Assembly: GCF_004346845.1 (NCBI RefSeq)
Contig: NZ_SMGI01000002.1
Coordinates: 1 to 64,000 of the forward strand
Source of the DNA: Winogradskyella wandonensis
GTDB lineage: Bacteria; Bacteroidota; Bacteroidia; Flavobacteriales; Flavobacteriaceae
Length of the DNA stretch: 64,000 bases
Direction: 5' to 3'
Shown here: positions 7,810 to 16,427 of the stretch, piece by piece
Layout of the letters: each line of letters opens with the position of its first letter
How positions within the stretch are numbered: the stretch's first letter is position 1
Made by a program: the position numbers and the translations under genes
Notes under the pieces: model-generated
Told to the model about the DNA's origin: nothing
The model's database searches: none
Seen by the model: only the letters and a program-made list of their open reading frames with translations

Positions 7810-9641
7810 AAGGATTTTGGATTTATAAGATAACCGCAAGTGGTGAAGAGAAAAAGGATTCTTCAATAATACTAAAGAAAGGAGCAAATATTATTACAGG
7901 TCCTTCTGATACAGGAAAGTCATACTTGTTTTCAGTAATCAATTTTGTATTTGGAAGAACAAGTCCGCCAAAAGATATACCGGAAGGTATATATTATGAC
8001 GTTTTTACAATAGATATTGAGACTTTCGAAACCAATGATAAATACAGACTTCAACGAAAACTAGGAAAAAACAAAGTCTCTGTTTGGAATACTAATGAAT
8101 CACAAAGCGGTTTAACTTTAGTAGATATTTTTAGCACTACCGTAAATTTATCTAGTGAAAATCATATCTCTAATTTTCTTTTAAATCTCTGCGGACTAAA
8201 GGGTAGTCTTCTTTTAAAGAATAGAACCAAAGGTGAGAAAATTGCACTAAGTTTTAAAAACCTTATACAATTTACCAATGTTGCAGAAGATAGAATAATA
8301 ACAGAAAGTTCACCTTTCTATTTTACTAATGTAAATTCTAATCACATTCTTGAACAGTCAATGATTAGTTTAATATTGGAGGGAACTGATTTTTCTAATG
8401 TTACAGCAATTGAAGACCCTAAAAAGAAGGAAACTAAAATTTCAGGAAAATTAGAATTTATTGACAAACAAATTGTTGGTTATTCGGAGCAAAGACAAAA
8501 GCTCATTTCAAAATATGAAAAACTTGTTTCAAACAAAACTTCATTGGATAAAGCTCTAATAAATGACCAAATTCAAAAACGTATTGAAGATTCATATAAT
8601 TTAGAATCCCAGGTAACTAAATATTTAAATGACGTTAATTCTACCACTGAAAAAAAAATCTATGCGTTGGAATTAATAAAAAGATTTGAAATACTCGAAA
8701 GACAATATTTGAGTGATTTAGATAGATTGGAGTTTATACTAGAAGCTGAATCACTTACATCACAGTTGCCTAGTCAATTATGCCCTATCTGTTCAAATCC
8801 AATGAATATTGATGAAATTCAGCATTTGAATGAGATAGAAAATTTTAAAGAAGGAGTGATTGCTGAAATAGCTCTTATTAAAGAAAAATTAGAAGACCTA
8901 AAAGAGAGTATAACTGAGTCCAAAGAAAATGTTTTAAAGCTTGAATCTGAATCCAACGACCTAAAAAGAACTTTAGAAAAATTAGAAAATCGCTTAGAAA
9001 GTATAAAACCAGAAATTAAGAATTTAAAGACTATTCTTAATGATTATATAGAAATTGAAAAAATTGGAAATTATATAGAGTTTATTGATACGGAAACAGC
9101 AACTCTTTATGAAACAAAAGATTCTCTAGAAATTTTAAAATCTGAAAAAGAGTCTACAGACATAGTAAATGTTTGTGATTACGACATTTTAAAAAAGCTA
9201 TCGGGATTTATTGAGCAAAGACTAAAAACTTGGAACTATAACGTCAACCCTAAGGTAGTATTTAACTCAGATTTTAAAACATTTGATATTGTCATTTCTA
9301 ATAAAAGTAGAGGTAGTTATGGCAAAGGTAGAAGAGCAATTTCTTACACTGCTTGTTTGTTAGGTTTCTTAGATTATTGTTTAAAAGAAGAAAAGAATTT
9401 TAGCAACTTCTTAGTTATTGACTCACCTTTAACTACATTCAAAGACAAAGAAATTTCAGAAACTGAAGATGACTCGATTGAATTAGATGACTTATTTTTT
9501 GATGACATCAGAAAAACTTCTTTAAAAAGTCAGTTAATAATATTTGAAAATAAGATTCCTAAAAAAATAGATGGCATTAACATCATTGAATTTACAAAGA
9601 GTAAGAAACAAGGCAGATATGGATTTTTTCCAACTGAATAA
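7806..9641 (+). CDS. ABC-3C system ATPase (DUF3732-type, Rad50/SMC-like)
   Basis: The 611-residue protein has an N-terminal Walker A (GPSDTGKSYLF, about residues 32-42). Long coiled coils (about 200-290 and 340-430) flank a CPICSNPM zinc-hook-like turn near residue 326. A C-terminal half has a signature-like GRRAISYTACLLGFLDY, a Walker B with FLVIDSPLTTF, and a closing ENKIP segment typical of DUF3732. It probably senses or remodels nucleoprotein and licenses the upstream nuclease. It ends 9 bases before R'', completing a 3.4 kb cassette. Confidence 0.8.
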   Translation: MKGFWIYKITASGEEKKDSSIILKKGANIITGPSDTGKSYLFSVINFVFGRTSPPKDIPEGIYYDVFTIDIETFETNDKYRLQRKLGKNKVSVWNTNESQSGLTLVDIFSTTVNLSSENHISNFLLNLCGLKGSLLLKNRTKGEKIALSFKNLIQFTNVAEDRIITESSPFYFTNVNSNHILEQSMISLILEGTDFSNVTAIEDPKKKETKISGKLEFIDKQIVGYSEQRQKLISKYEKLVSNKTSLDKALINDQIQKRIEDSYNLESQVTKYLNDVNSTTEKKIYALELIKRFEILERQYLSDLDRLEFILEAESLTSQLPSQLCPICSNPMNIDEIQHLNEIENFKEGVIAEIALIKEKLEDLKESITESKENVLKLESESNDLKRTLEKLENRLESIKPEIKNLKTILNDYIEIEKIGNYIEFIDTETATLYETKDSLEILKSEKESTDIVNVCDYDILKKLSGFIEQRLKTWNYNVNPKVVFNSDFKTFDIVISNKSRGSYGKGRRAISYTACLLGFLDYCLKEEKNFSNFLVIDSPLTTFKDKEISETEDDSIELDDLFFDDIRKTSLKSQLIIFENKIPKKIDGINIIEFTKSKKQGRYGFFPTE

Positions 9642-9649
9642 AATACGGC

Positions 9650-9780
9650 ATACAACAATGTATATAAAAAATAGGCGAAATAGTAATGAAATCAAGGGTT
9701 TTGGCTCTTATCAAAGTTTATGTTTAATCGAAAGTTTCGTGCTTCGAAACCGCCTACTTTTCATATACTAACCGTTGTAT
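9650..9780 (+). repeat. attC-like site 8
   Basis: R'' ATACAAC (9650-9656) complements GTTGTAT at 6217. R' is GTTGTAT (9774-9780). The terminal part is unlike the other families: AGGCG pairs with CGCCT, and GTTTCGTGCTTCGAAAC forms the apical hairpin. Confidence 0.75.
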
Positions 9781-9801
9781 GCAATTAAAACAAAACAATA
9801 A

Positions 9802-10353
9802 ATGACAAAAAACCTACTACTGATTTTTACAATTCTGACTTTCATATCGTGCGGAAATCAATCCGACAAAATGATTTATGAAACCAAAGGTGGAGAATTT
9901 GCCTCACAACCTGGGAATTTTATAGCTGACTTTCCAACAGAGCCAAGTTATTCTGCAATTGACAACCAAATAGGACTTGATAAATTTCAAATCCATTTAT
10001 TCCGTTCGACTTTAGGACCGAACAAAATTTTCTCTATAGAATATAATGACTATCCTGAACATATGATTAAGTCAATGACAGACGAACAAATCTATTCTCA
10101 AGGAGTAACCAACTTCTCGAATAAAATGGCAGAAATGTTTAAATTGGAATTTCAAGAATCGATTGAACAACACGGATTGGATGGACAATACTTTGTTCTT
10201 AACTTAAAGCAAAATGCGATTGACAAAGGAATTAACGGACACATTCAAGGAAAGCTATTTAGAAAGGGAAATCGAGTATATACAATAACATATATGGGAC
10301 AAAATGACAAAAATGTGGATACGTTTATGAAATCATTTCGTCTGATAAAATAA
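9802..10353 (+). CDS. lipoprotein of unknown function
   Basis: The 183-residue protein has a lipoprotein signal peptide with lipobox-like FISCGN, Cys at about residue 17. The mature domain (FIADFPTEPSYSAIDNQIG... to ...VYTITYMGQNDKNVDTFMKS) resembles small alpha/beta folds of the PsbP/DUF1795 kind, judged only by the fibre of short strands and a terminal FMKSFRLIK. It is probably anchored in the outer membrane or periplasm. Sole gene of cassette 8; it stops before TGCATACAAC. Confidence 0.7.
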   Translation: MTKNLLLIFTILTFISCGNQSDKMIYETKGGEFASQPGNFIADFPTEPSYSAIDNQIGLDKFQIHLFRSTLGPNKIFSIEYNDYPEHMIKSMTDEQIYSQGVTNFSNKMAEMFKLEFQESIEQHGLDGQYFVLNLKQNAIDKGINGHIQGKLFRKGNRVYTITYMGQNDKNVDTFMKSFRLIK

Positions 10354-10357
10354 CTGC

Positions 10358-10492
10358 ATACAACAACGGCTATAGTTCATTACGGCTGAAATTCCTAATC
10401 GGAATTTCAAGCCTTTTTGCTAAATTTATGGTTACGCCGGAATGATACTCGCGTACCATTCCGTAACGAAACCATAGCCAAAACCGTTACCC
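10358..10492 (+). repeat. attC-like site 9
   Basis: R'' ATACAAC (10358-10364) complements GTTGTAT at 9774. R' is GTTACCC (10486-10492). This is the first copy of the abundant family with GGCTATAGTTCATTACGGC, a GAAATTCCTAATCGGAATTTC hairpin and GGAATGATACTCGCGTACCA. Confidence 0.85.
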
Positions 10493-10504
10493 AACATTTG
10501 AGAA

Positions 10505-10960
10505 ATGACTGCTGGAATTGAAATAACAGACACTGAATTAAAATTTACAGAATTCCCTTCAAAAGAAACTGGAATAGCAAAATACTGCAAGTCATTTAGA
10601 CTAAAACTGAATGAAATAAAGCTAATCGGAATTAGTCCAAGACTTGTTTTGGATGATGAATGCATTTTCATTCTCGTAATTGACAAATCGGAAAAAATTC
10701 ATCTGATATCTGACCACGTAATGGGAACAAAAGGACTGGAAAGTTTCGAAAAGTATTTTGGATTGGAATCCATCCAAGAGGAATGGAGTAAATTGGAATA
10801 CGACGACCATTATGGGAAAATTGACAAAGTAATTTACCCGAAAGAAAAATACTGGAATGACTTATTTGACAAGGATTGGAAGTTAAAAATTAGAACTCTA
10901 TACAGTTGGATTAAACCAAAGTCGTTCTATGGAAATCTGAATAAAAAAAACGTTGGGTAA
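10505..10960 (+). CDS. small cytoplasmic protein of unknown function
   Basis: The 151-residue protein has no signal peptide or membrane segment. Its first half is rich in beta-like runs (IKLIGISPRLVLDDECIFILVI), and the second has aromatic acidic helices. The last codons and the TAA stop lie inside the closing tag (GTTGGGTAAC), so the recombination site supplies the last residues of the protein. Family not recognised. The start is the ATG 17 bases after R'. Confidence 0.7.
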   Translation: MTAGIEITDTELKFTEFPSKETGIAKYCKSFRLKLNEIKLIGISPRLVLDDECIFILVIDKSEKIHLISDHVMGTKGLESFEKYFGLESIQEEWSKLEYDDHYGKIDKVIYPKEKYWNDLFDKDWKLKIRTLYSWIKPKSFYGNLNKKNVG

Positions 10961-11089
10961 CAACGGCTATAGTTCATTACGGCTGAAATTCCTAATCGGA
11001 ATTTCAAGCCTTTTTGCTAAATTTATGGTTACGGCGGAATGATACTCGCGTACCATTCCGTAACGAAACCATAGCCAAAACCGTTAGCT
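10955..11089 (+). repeat. attC-like site 10
   Basis: R'' GGGTAAC (10955-10961) complements GTTACCC at 10486 and contains the stop codon of the preceding gene. R' is GTTAGCT (11083-11089). Its spacer is nearly identical to that of site 9, with one difference seen at GGTTACGSCGG. Confidence 0.85.
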
Positions 11090-11122
11090 GTAACTCAAAA
11101 ACAGCCGAATACATTTAAACAG

Positions 11123-12172
11123 ATGACAATTAAAATATACATACTACTATTTTTAAACGCATTAATTTTATTGACATCTTGTAATGGACAAACCTCAAAT
11201 AAACAAGTTAAGACTGAAAATATTATTAATGGAAATACTGTTTCAGTACTTGGTAATAGCGTAATGGTAATCTTTCAAGACAGTAATAAAGATTATTGGT
11301 TTGGCAGTTGGAAAACAGGAGTATATAAATACGATGGAAAAACAATCGTTAATTTCACAACAGAACACGGTTTGCTAAACAACAGGATTGATGAAATAAA
11401 AGAAGATAAATTTGGTAACATTTATTTTTCCAGCGCCAACGCAACTTCGGAAATATCAAAGTTTAACGGAAAGACATTCGAAACATTGAAAGCAATGCCA
11501 AGTGAAAATTGGAAGCTTGAGCCCACAGATTTGTGGTTTAAATACTCTTATGAAAATACAGGTAAAGTATATCGTTATGATGGTAATACTTTATTTGAAT
11601 TGCAGTTGCCAAATCCACCAAAACTCTCAAATCCTTTTGCTGTTTACAGTATTTACAAAGACAAAGAGGAGAATATTTGGTTTGGAACCAACCCTGTAGG
11701 AGTCTGCCGATATGACGGGAAATTATTTGAATGGATTACTGAAGAAGATGTGACAGAATTCCGAAATGAAGGTGCAAACGGAGTGCGTTCAATTACGGAA
11801 GATAAAAATGGTGACTTTTGGTTCAATACCGAATATCGTTACAGTGTTTACGACAATCCAACATTGAATAGTAATAAATTATACACAAGACACGAAAGCA
11901 TAGGTGGTTTAGACGGGGAAAAGGATAGCAATTTGGACGAGTATCTATCAAGTGTAATAGACGATAATGGTAATTTATGGTTTGTAACCTATCTTGATGG
12001 CGTTTGGAAATATGATGGAACAAAAATCACACATTATCCAATTCAAGAAAAATCAAAACAGATTGCTTTGTTCAGCATTTACAAAGACAATAATGGAAAG
12101 CTTTGGATTGGAACTCACGAAAATGGAGCATATAAATTCAATGGTAAAACATTTGAGAAATTTAATAAATAA
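11123..12172 (+). CDS. lipoprotein with two-component-regulator-type propeller repeats
   Basis: The 349-residue protein has a lipoprotein signal (LLTSCNG, Cys at about residue 20). It then has at least five repeats of the Reg_prop kind: D...DYWFGSWKTGVYKYDGKT, then ENIWFGTNPVGVCRYDGK, GDFWFNTEYRYSVYD, GNLWFVTYLDGVWKYDG and GKLWIGTHENGAYKFNGKT. These build a beta-propeller sensor, as in hybrid two-component proteins of Bacteroidota. No kinase or membrane-spanning signalling part follows, so it is a free propeller tethered to the envelope. Sole gene of cassette 10; it stops 19 bases before R''. Confidence 0.8.
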   Translation: MTIKIYILLFLNALILLTSCNGQTSNKQVKTENIINGNTVSVLGNSVMVIFQDSNKDYWFGSWKTGVYKYDGKTIVNFTTEHGLLNNRIDEIKEDKFGNIYFSSANATSEISKFNGKTFETLKAMPSENWKLEPTDLWFKYSYENTGKVYRYDGNTLFELQLPNPPKLSNPFAVYSIYKDKEENIWFGTNPVGVCRYDGKLFEWITEEDVTEFRNEGANGVRSITEDKNGDFWFNTEYRYSVYDNPTLNSNKLYTRHESIGGLDGEKDSNLDEYLSSVIDDNGNLWFVTYLDGVWKYDGTKITHYPIQEKSKQIALFSIYKDNNGKLWIGTHENGAYKFNGKTFEKFNK

Positions 12173-12191
12173 CGAATAAAAAAAGAGCTAC

Positions 12192-12324
12192 AGCTAACAA
12201 TGGCTATAAGTAATTGCGGCGGAATTTCCTCTCGGAAATTCCTGCGTGTTTGCTAACTTTGGTTTACGGCGGAATAGTTCTGCCGAACCATTCCGCAACG
12301 AAACCATAGCCGAGACCGTTAGTA
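12192..12324 (+). repeat. attC-like site 11
   Basis: R'' AGCTAAC (12192-12198) complements GTTAGCT at 11083. R' is GTTAGTA (12318-12324). The apex pairs GGAATTTCC with GGAAATTCC. It is related to sites 1 and 9. Confidence 0.8.
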
Positions 12325-12545
12325 GCAATTTAAAACCGTGCGGTCGGATTTTACTCTTATCCGATAAATTCGTGCCTTTTAATTTTGATTTTTAAGCCTG
12401 CAAACGCAATCACTAGGTCGGATTTTTATACTCAAGCGTGCAATTCAAAATCTGAAAAAATTATTTCAGTGTAGATTATTGTCCGAGAAGTTCGGGCAAA
12501 GTTTTTTAAGCCACGAAAATTAAATTACTCTGTTGAAAAAACTGC
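12325..12545. other. short gene-free cassette
   Basis: This cassette of about 230 bases begins GTTAGTAGCA (12318) and ends TGCAACTAAC (12552), complementary but for one base. No reading frame of useful length is present on either strand. It holds two GTCGGATTTT words about 70 bases apart and AT-rich runs. It may be a decayed or regulatory cassette. It sits directly beside the inverted large cassette. Confidence 0.6.
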
Positions 12546-12678
12546 AACTAACGGTCTCGTATAACGGTCAGTTACGGATTTAAAGTTAATGTTTTTCGGT
12601 TAAGCACTGACGTTAGAAATTCCGAGTGGATTCGGACGTAGTCGAATCCGCCGTAATTGCGGTTATACATTGTTGTAG
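12546..12678 (-). repeat. attC-like site 12, inverted
   Basis: The spacer here is the reverse complement of the site 4/13/19 family. On the minus strand it reads GTATAACCGCAATTACGGCG, then GGATTCGACTACGTCCGAATCC, then the CGTAACTGAC...ACGAGACC arm. On the minus strand it closes the large cassette, whose tag is GTTGTAGCCA on the plus strand at 12672. All other sites in the array have plus orientation. Confidence 0.85.
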
Positions 12679-12691
12679 CCAGTTAATTTTT

Positions 12692-13303
12692 TTATTTATT
12701 CTGTCTGTAATATGCAAAAAAAGCTTTTATAAGTAAGAATGGAAAGATAATAATAACCGAACCCCAAAGGTTGCTTGGTGTAAATATGTCGGGAAAACTA
12801 CGTATTACAATAAACATTAATAAAGCGCCAAGTATAATTGAAATATGGAGTATTAGCATATTAGGTGTGAATATTCCAAAAATAACTATTACTGCTTGTT
12901 GTGTTCTATGAAGTAGTATTCGTTCTAAGGCTACAAAAATTAAGTTAAGTACAAAAAATGTATTTTTAAAATACAATATTTGCATATTCATTAATGTAAT
13001 TTCCTCATTTTTCCAGCTGGAAACAAATCCAAAAAAGACTACAATAAACACAAAATATATTCCCATTGGGAAAAGATAAAGTAAAATAGAGGTCTTTTCA
13101 GAAAATCCTATTAAGGCATTTGAATTACTTTTATAAAGTAGACGGTCAATAATAATGCGCAATACTTCATTACACCAAAAAAAATAGAGAATATAAAAAA
13201 TGGTGGTTTTTCCATTTAAAATGGAAAGTATTGTAAAGAGTGTGAAAACCAAAAAATCCCATTGAGAATAGTGTTTTAGATGTTTTTCAATAAAGGAATG
13301 CAT
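12692..13303 (-). CDS. multi-pass membrane protein of unknown function
   Basis: The 203-residue protein has about five or six hydrophobic segments (from WDFLVFTLFTILSI near residue 15 to IFPFLLIKAFFAYY at the end). It loosely resembles DUF6498-type membrane proteins (FWCNEVLRIIIDRLLY early, hydrophobic pairs later), but I am not certain. It is the last gene of the reversed five-gene cassette and ends 11 bases from the closing tag. It lies 13 bases after the preceding gene, so it is probably co-transcribed with it. Confidence 0.75.
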   Translation of the reverse strand: MHSFIEKHLKHYSQWDFLVFTLFTILSILNGKTTIFYILYFFWCNEVLRIIIDRLLYKSNSNALIGFSEKTSILLYLFPMGIYFVFIVVFFGFVSSWKNEEITLMNMQILYFKNTFFVLNLIFVALERILLHRTQQAVIVIFGIFTPNMLILHISIILGALLMFIVIRSFPDIFTPSNLWGSVIIIFPFLLIKAFFAYYRQNK

Positions 13304-13316
13304 TGTTTAGCTTAGT

Positions 13317-14366
13317 TTAAGAATTGATTTTTAGTTTTCTTCGTTTAAGCATATATCGTATAAATATTATTAGTAAAATAGCGATTATAATACCTGGAAG
13401 ATACATTACAAAATAGGTTAATAGTATTGGTAAAAAACCACTAAAATTTGGTTTAACAGCATACGGATTCCCTAGATCTATTTTTTTTAAGAGAATACCA
13501 TTTTTAGGTAAAGTTTCTAAACTGTTGATAGATAAGTACAAATCATTTCTGTTTGAAAGAATTTTATTAAATAAAAATTCATCTTCTTTATTATGATAGC
13601 TAATAACTAGATTGTCTTTTGGGGTAGGCGAAAAGTTGAGTTTTTCACCAATATATAATTTATGTTTTTCGCTGTATTTAAAATTAAAACCTGTAGAAAT
13701 TCCATTTATATCTGTTGGCAGTAATCCATCCATTAACTGCACATAAAACGCTGCGTTTTCAATTGGTGACTGCCATACGCTACCACTTTCTAACAGATAA
13801 ATAAACGTATTTTTGTTATCAACATTATAGCCCTTTCTTACTTGCGCATTATTGGTGTTTACAATAAAATAAACTTCGACTATTTGTATTTCGTTGGGCT
13901 GAAATGTCATTTCCCATACTTTCCAATTGTCGCTAAATGGTATAGGGTTTTTATTGTTATTATTAAGCTCTGGATAAGATTGTTTAAGTAATGGTAACCA
14001 TTTGCTATTGGCTTTTATTTTAAACTCATTTAATGAATCTATACTAACTTGGTTTAAGTTTGTTTCTCCGCCAGCATAAATACCATTTACAGGATACCCC
14101 ATTTTAAACTGTGAGCGGTCTTTTGTGGTATTGCGAAACCAGTAGATGCCTTTTACAACCGCAAAACCTTTGTATAGTTGAATGTAGATTTTCTCTTGTT
14201 GCATTTGCACCTTTTTAAAACTTAGAGAATCTTCTGGATGTAGCATTGTAAAAACAGTGCCTCCAGCGTTCCAAACACCTGGTTGAGCTGCATTGCTATA
14301 TAGCTTATTGCTAATAAAAAATATTAGCACTATGTTTAATGCTATTTTGAAAAACACATTTTTCAT
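13317..14366 (-). CDS. exported protein with C-terminal membrane anchor
   Basis: The 349-residue protein begins with a signal peptide (KIALNIVLIFFISNKLYS) and ends with one membrane helix (about residues 313-337) and a basic tail (YMLKRRKLKINS). It is therefore probably a periplasmic domain tethered to the inner membrane. The large domain contains VQMQQEKIYIQLYKGFAVV and FRNTTKDRSQFKMGYPV, reminiscent of stalk-like beta domains, but the family is not recognised. The start overlaps the upstream gene stop by 4 bases, so translation is probably coupled. Confidence 0.75.
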   Translation of the reverse strand: MKNVFFKIALNIVLIFFISNKLYSNAAQPGVWNAGGTVFTMLHPEDSLSFKKVQMQQEKIYIQLYKGFAVVKGIYWFRNTTKDRSQFKMGYPVNGIYAGGETNLNQVSIDSLNEFKIKANSKWLPLLKQSYPELNNNNKNPIPFSDNWKVWEMTFQPNEIQIVEVYFIVNTNNAQVRKGYNVDNKNTFIYLLESGSVWQSPIENAAFYVQLMDGLLPTDINGISTGFNFKYSEKHKLYIGEKLNFSPTPKDNLVISYHNKEDEFLFNKILSNRNDLYLSINSLETLPKNGILLKKIDLGNPYAVKPNFSGFLPILLTYFVMYLPGIIIAILLIIFIRYMLKRRKLKINS

Positions 14367-15382
14367 AAATTTTCTAAATATTGTGTTCCTCCATCCATAC
14401 TAATACCTACTAAGTTTTTAAGAAAGGTTGCTTTGTGTAATTCTATAATAGCGTTTGCCTTTAGTTTGTTGTATATTTTTTCTGAAACGTCTATATTTTC
14501 AACATTTGTCATCACTCTAAATTTGGTAGAGCTAGTATTAGAAGTCATTGTTAACTTGTCGGTAACTTGTACCGTAGTTATTTGTTTTAGATTTCCGTTT
14601 CTATTAAATTTTGCATACTTATTAATTAGAATAAGCAATTTAATTGAAGTATAAATAAAGGCTATTATTACAGGAATTAAAAAGATGAAAATTCCTTGCC
14701 ATAGTGTAAACAATAAGATGCTGTAAATAGCTATGTAAATTAATGCTCTCCTTACTTTATTAAAAAATATTTTTTTTACTAAATCAATTTCACTTTGGCG
14801 CATTGGCTTGGTAATGCTTTTACTCTTAAAAGGTGCAAAATAAGATGTGTTGGTAGTTATTGTAACCGGATTTTGATTTTTTTCTAATATGGTAAAAGCT
14901 AAAACTTCTTTGTTTTTTGGACTAGACTCTAAATACACTTTATCGTTAACGTTTACTTTTGCATATTTTGAATAAGGCACACTGTGTTCTTTATTATCAA
15001 TAGTTATATAATAATAGGTTCTGCTAGACTTGCGTCTTATATTTGTACCCATTCTGGTATTATAACTTCTTGATTTAGTAGTGTGTTTGTCAACACGTTT
15101 ATCGGTAATAACTCCAGTGTAACAGTACTTAATACCTCGTTTTAAATCAATATAAGTATTCCAAAACATATAAGAAACAATACCTGTAAAAATTAACAGG
15201 AATACAGAAAACATCACTATAGGAACCACACTGAAATTATCTGGTTTTATAACAAAAAAATAAATGAAAGAAAATATAGCACTTGCAACAAGTAAGAACA
15301 AAACAGCAAATAGGTACTGTCTTCTAAGTTTACTTTTGTCTTGAGAGGATAGTGGTTTTATTTCAAAATTGGTAGAGGTCAT
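14363..15382 (-). CDS. DUF3592-like membrane protein
   Basis: The 339-residue protein has two membrane segments near residues 27-47 and 55-75 and two more near 212-232 and 236-256. The extra-membrane loop at about 85-165 reads CYTGVITDKRVDKHTT...YYYITIDNKEHSVPYSKYAKV...GDKVYLE-like with KNKEVL, the plan of DUF3592-type domains (small beta barrels between membrane helices). Third gene of the reversed cassette operon. Role unknown; a paired function with the adjacent tethered periplasmic protein is plausible. Confidence 0.7.
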   Translation of the reverse strand: MTSTNFEIKPLSSQDKSKLRRQYLFAVLFLLVASAIFSFIYFFVIKPDNFSVVPIVMFSVFLLIFTGIVSYMFWNTYIDLKRGIKYCYTGVITDKRVDKHTTKSRSYNTRMGTNIRRKSSRTYYYITIDNKEHSVPYSKYAKVNVNDKVYLESSPKNKEVLAFTILEKNQNPVTITTNTSYFAPFKSKSITKPMRQSEIDLVKKIFFNKVRRALIYIAIYSILLFTLWQGIFIFLIPVIIAFIYTSIKLLILINKYAKFNRNGNLKQITTVQVTDKLTMTSNTSSTKFRVMTNVENIDVSEKIYNKLKANAIIELHKATFLKNLVGISMDGGTQYLENL

Positions 15383-15392
15383 TTTAGAAGTG

Positions 15393-16427
15393 TTAAGGGA
15401 TATTTATATAGGTAATATCTTCTTTGAATTCTGAAAATAGGTTTTCATCGAAAGATGTATTACCTACAACAGTATTATTTTTAAATGTTGTTTTGTAAAA
15501 ACTAACGCTAGAAATGGTTTTAGTTTCTATATCAACTACTGCTTCGGCATACTTTATTTTATTGCCTAAAGCATCTTTTTTATACTTGTAAATTTTTAAT
15601 TCGAAAGGGATTACTTTGTCTAAATTTTTATCGTAAAACTGCCAAGTTTGGTTACAATGTTTTTGTAAATTAAATGGAAGGTTGTCCTTTGGGGCTTCTT
15701 TATTAAATCGTTGTATACCTGTATCTAGTTTGCTTTTAAGACGCTCATCATCTATAAGCTCAAAACCAATGTATACGTTTTCATTATAGATATGTGCTTT
15801 ATAATGGTATTTTGACTCTGTGTAAGAGAAAATTTCTTTGTTTTCTAAATAAAAATGATTGGTAACAACATTAGGTTTACCAGCTTGTTTCTTAGAATAT
15901 ACTTTTTTAAATAAATGTCCTTTTTGGGTATAGTGATGTGTGATTACTACATCATCGGCATTACTGCTAATTTTGTGAAGCAAATTATCTTTATATTCGA
16001 ATTTGATAGTATTCGTATTTCCGTTATTAAAACGAATTTGCTCATTGATTAGATAACCATTGTCATCATAGGCGTAGTAATGCTTTTTATTTAGGGTAGA
16101 ATTACTATACTTCCCAGTTCTGTTGTGTAATCTCCCTTTTTTATAAGTGTTTTTTTCTTTTCCCCAAGTCTTGTTTTGCTTATTTCGGTTCTCATAGCTT
16201 TCAATATCACCTTCATTGTTAAAGCTGTAGCTACTAATTTTTGACACCATTACACTGTCATTTTCAACATTGTAGGTTGTAATTTCAACTTGTTTAGTGT
16301 TTGGTTCAAATCCATAGTCCTTTACATTTATTTGTGGTAAGGATTGAGCTAAAAAGGCAGGTGAATTCAATAATAGTATGCACAAAAACAATGGTTTATT
16401 AATATATATCATTATTGTTGTTTTCAA
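15393..16427 (-). CDS. secreted YD-repeat-like protein
   Basis: The 344-residue protein has an N-terminal signal (about residues 1-28, ending AFLAQ). The body has loose YD/RHS-type strands: YSFNNEGDIESYENRN, HYYAYDDNGYLINEQ, IKFEYKDNLLHKI and HHYTQKGHLFKKV. Such short repeats are common in Bacteroidota cell-surface proteins and do not form an RHS toxin here, since there is no core or toxin tip. Its ATG overlaps the stop of the upstream 809-residue gene by 4 bases, and the two share the same repeat style at their N-termini. Confidence 0.75.
   Translation of the reverse strand: MKTTIMIYINKPLFLCILLLNSPAFLAQSLPQINVKDYGFEPNTKQVEITTYNVENDSVMVSKISSYSFNNEGDIESYENRNKQNKTWGKEKNTYKKGRLHNRTGKYSNSTLNKKHYYAYDDNGYLINEQIRFNNGNTNTIKFEYKDNLLHKISSNADDVVITHHYTQKGHLFKKVYSKKQAGKPNVVTNHFYLENKEIFSYTESKYHYKAHIYNENVYIGFELIDDERLKSKLDTGIQRFNKEAPKDNLPFNLQKHCNQTWQFYDKNLDKVIPFELKIYKYKKDALGNKIKYAEAVVDIETKTISSVSFYKTTFKNNTVVGNTSFDENLFSEFKEDITYINIP

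Noticed and set aside
11123..12172. Two-component regulator
   Set aside because: Only the propeller repeats are present; no kinase, receiver or DNA-binding domain follows.
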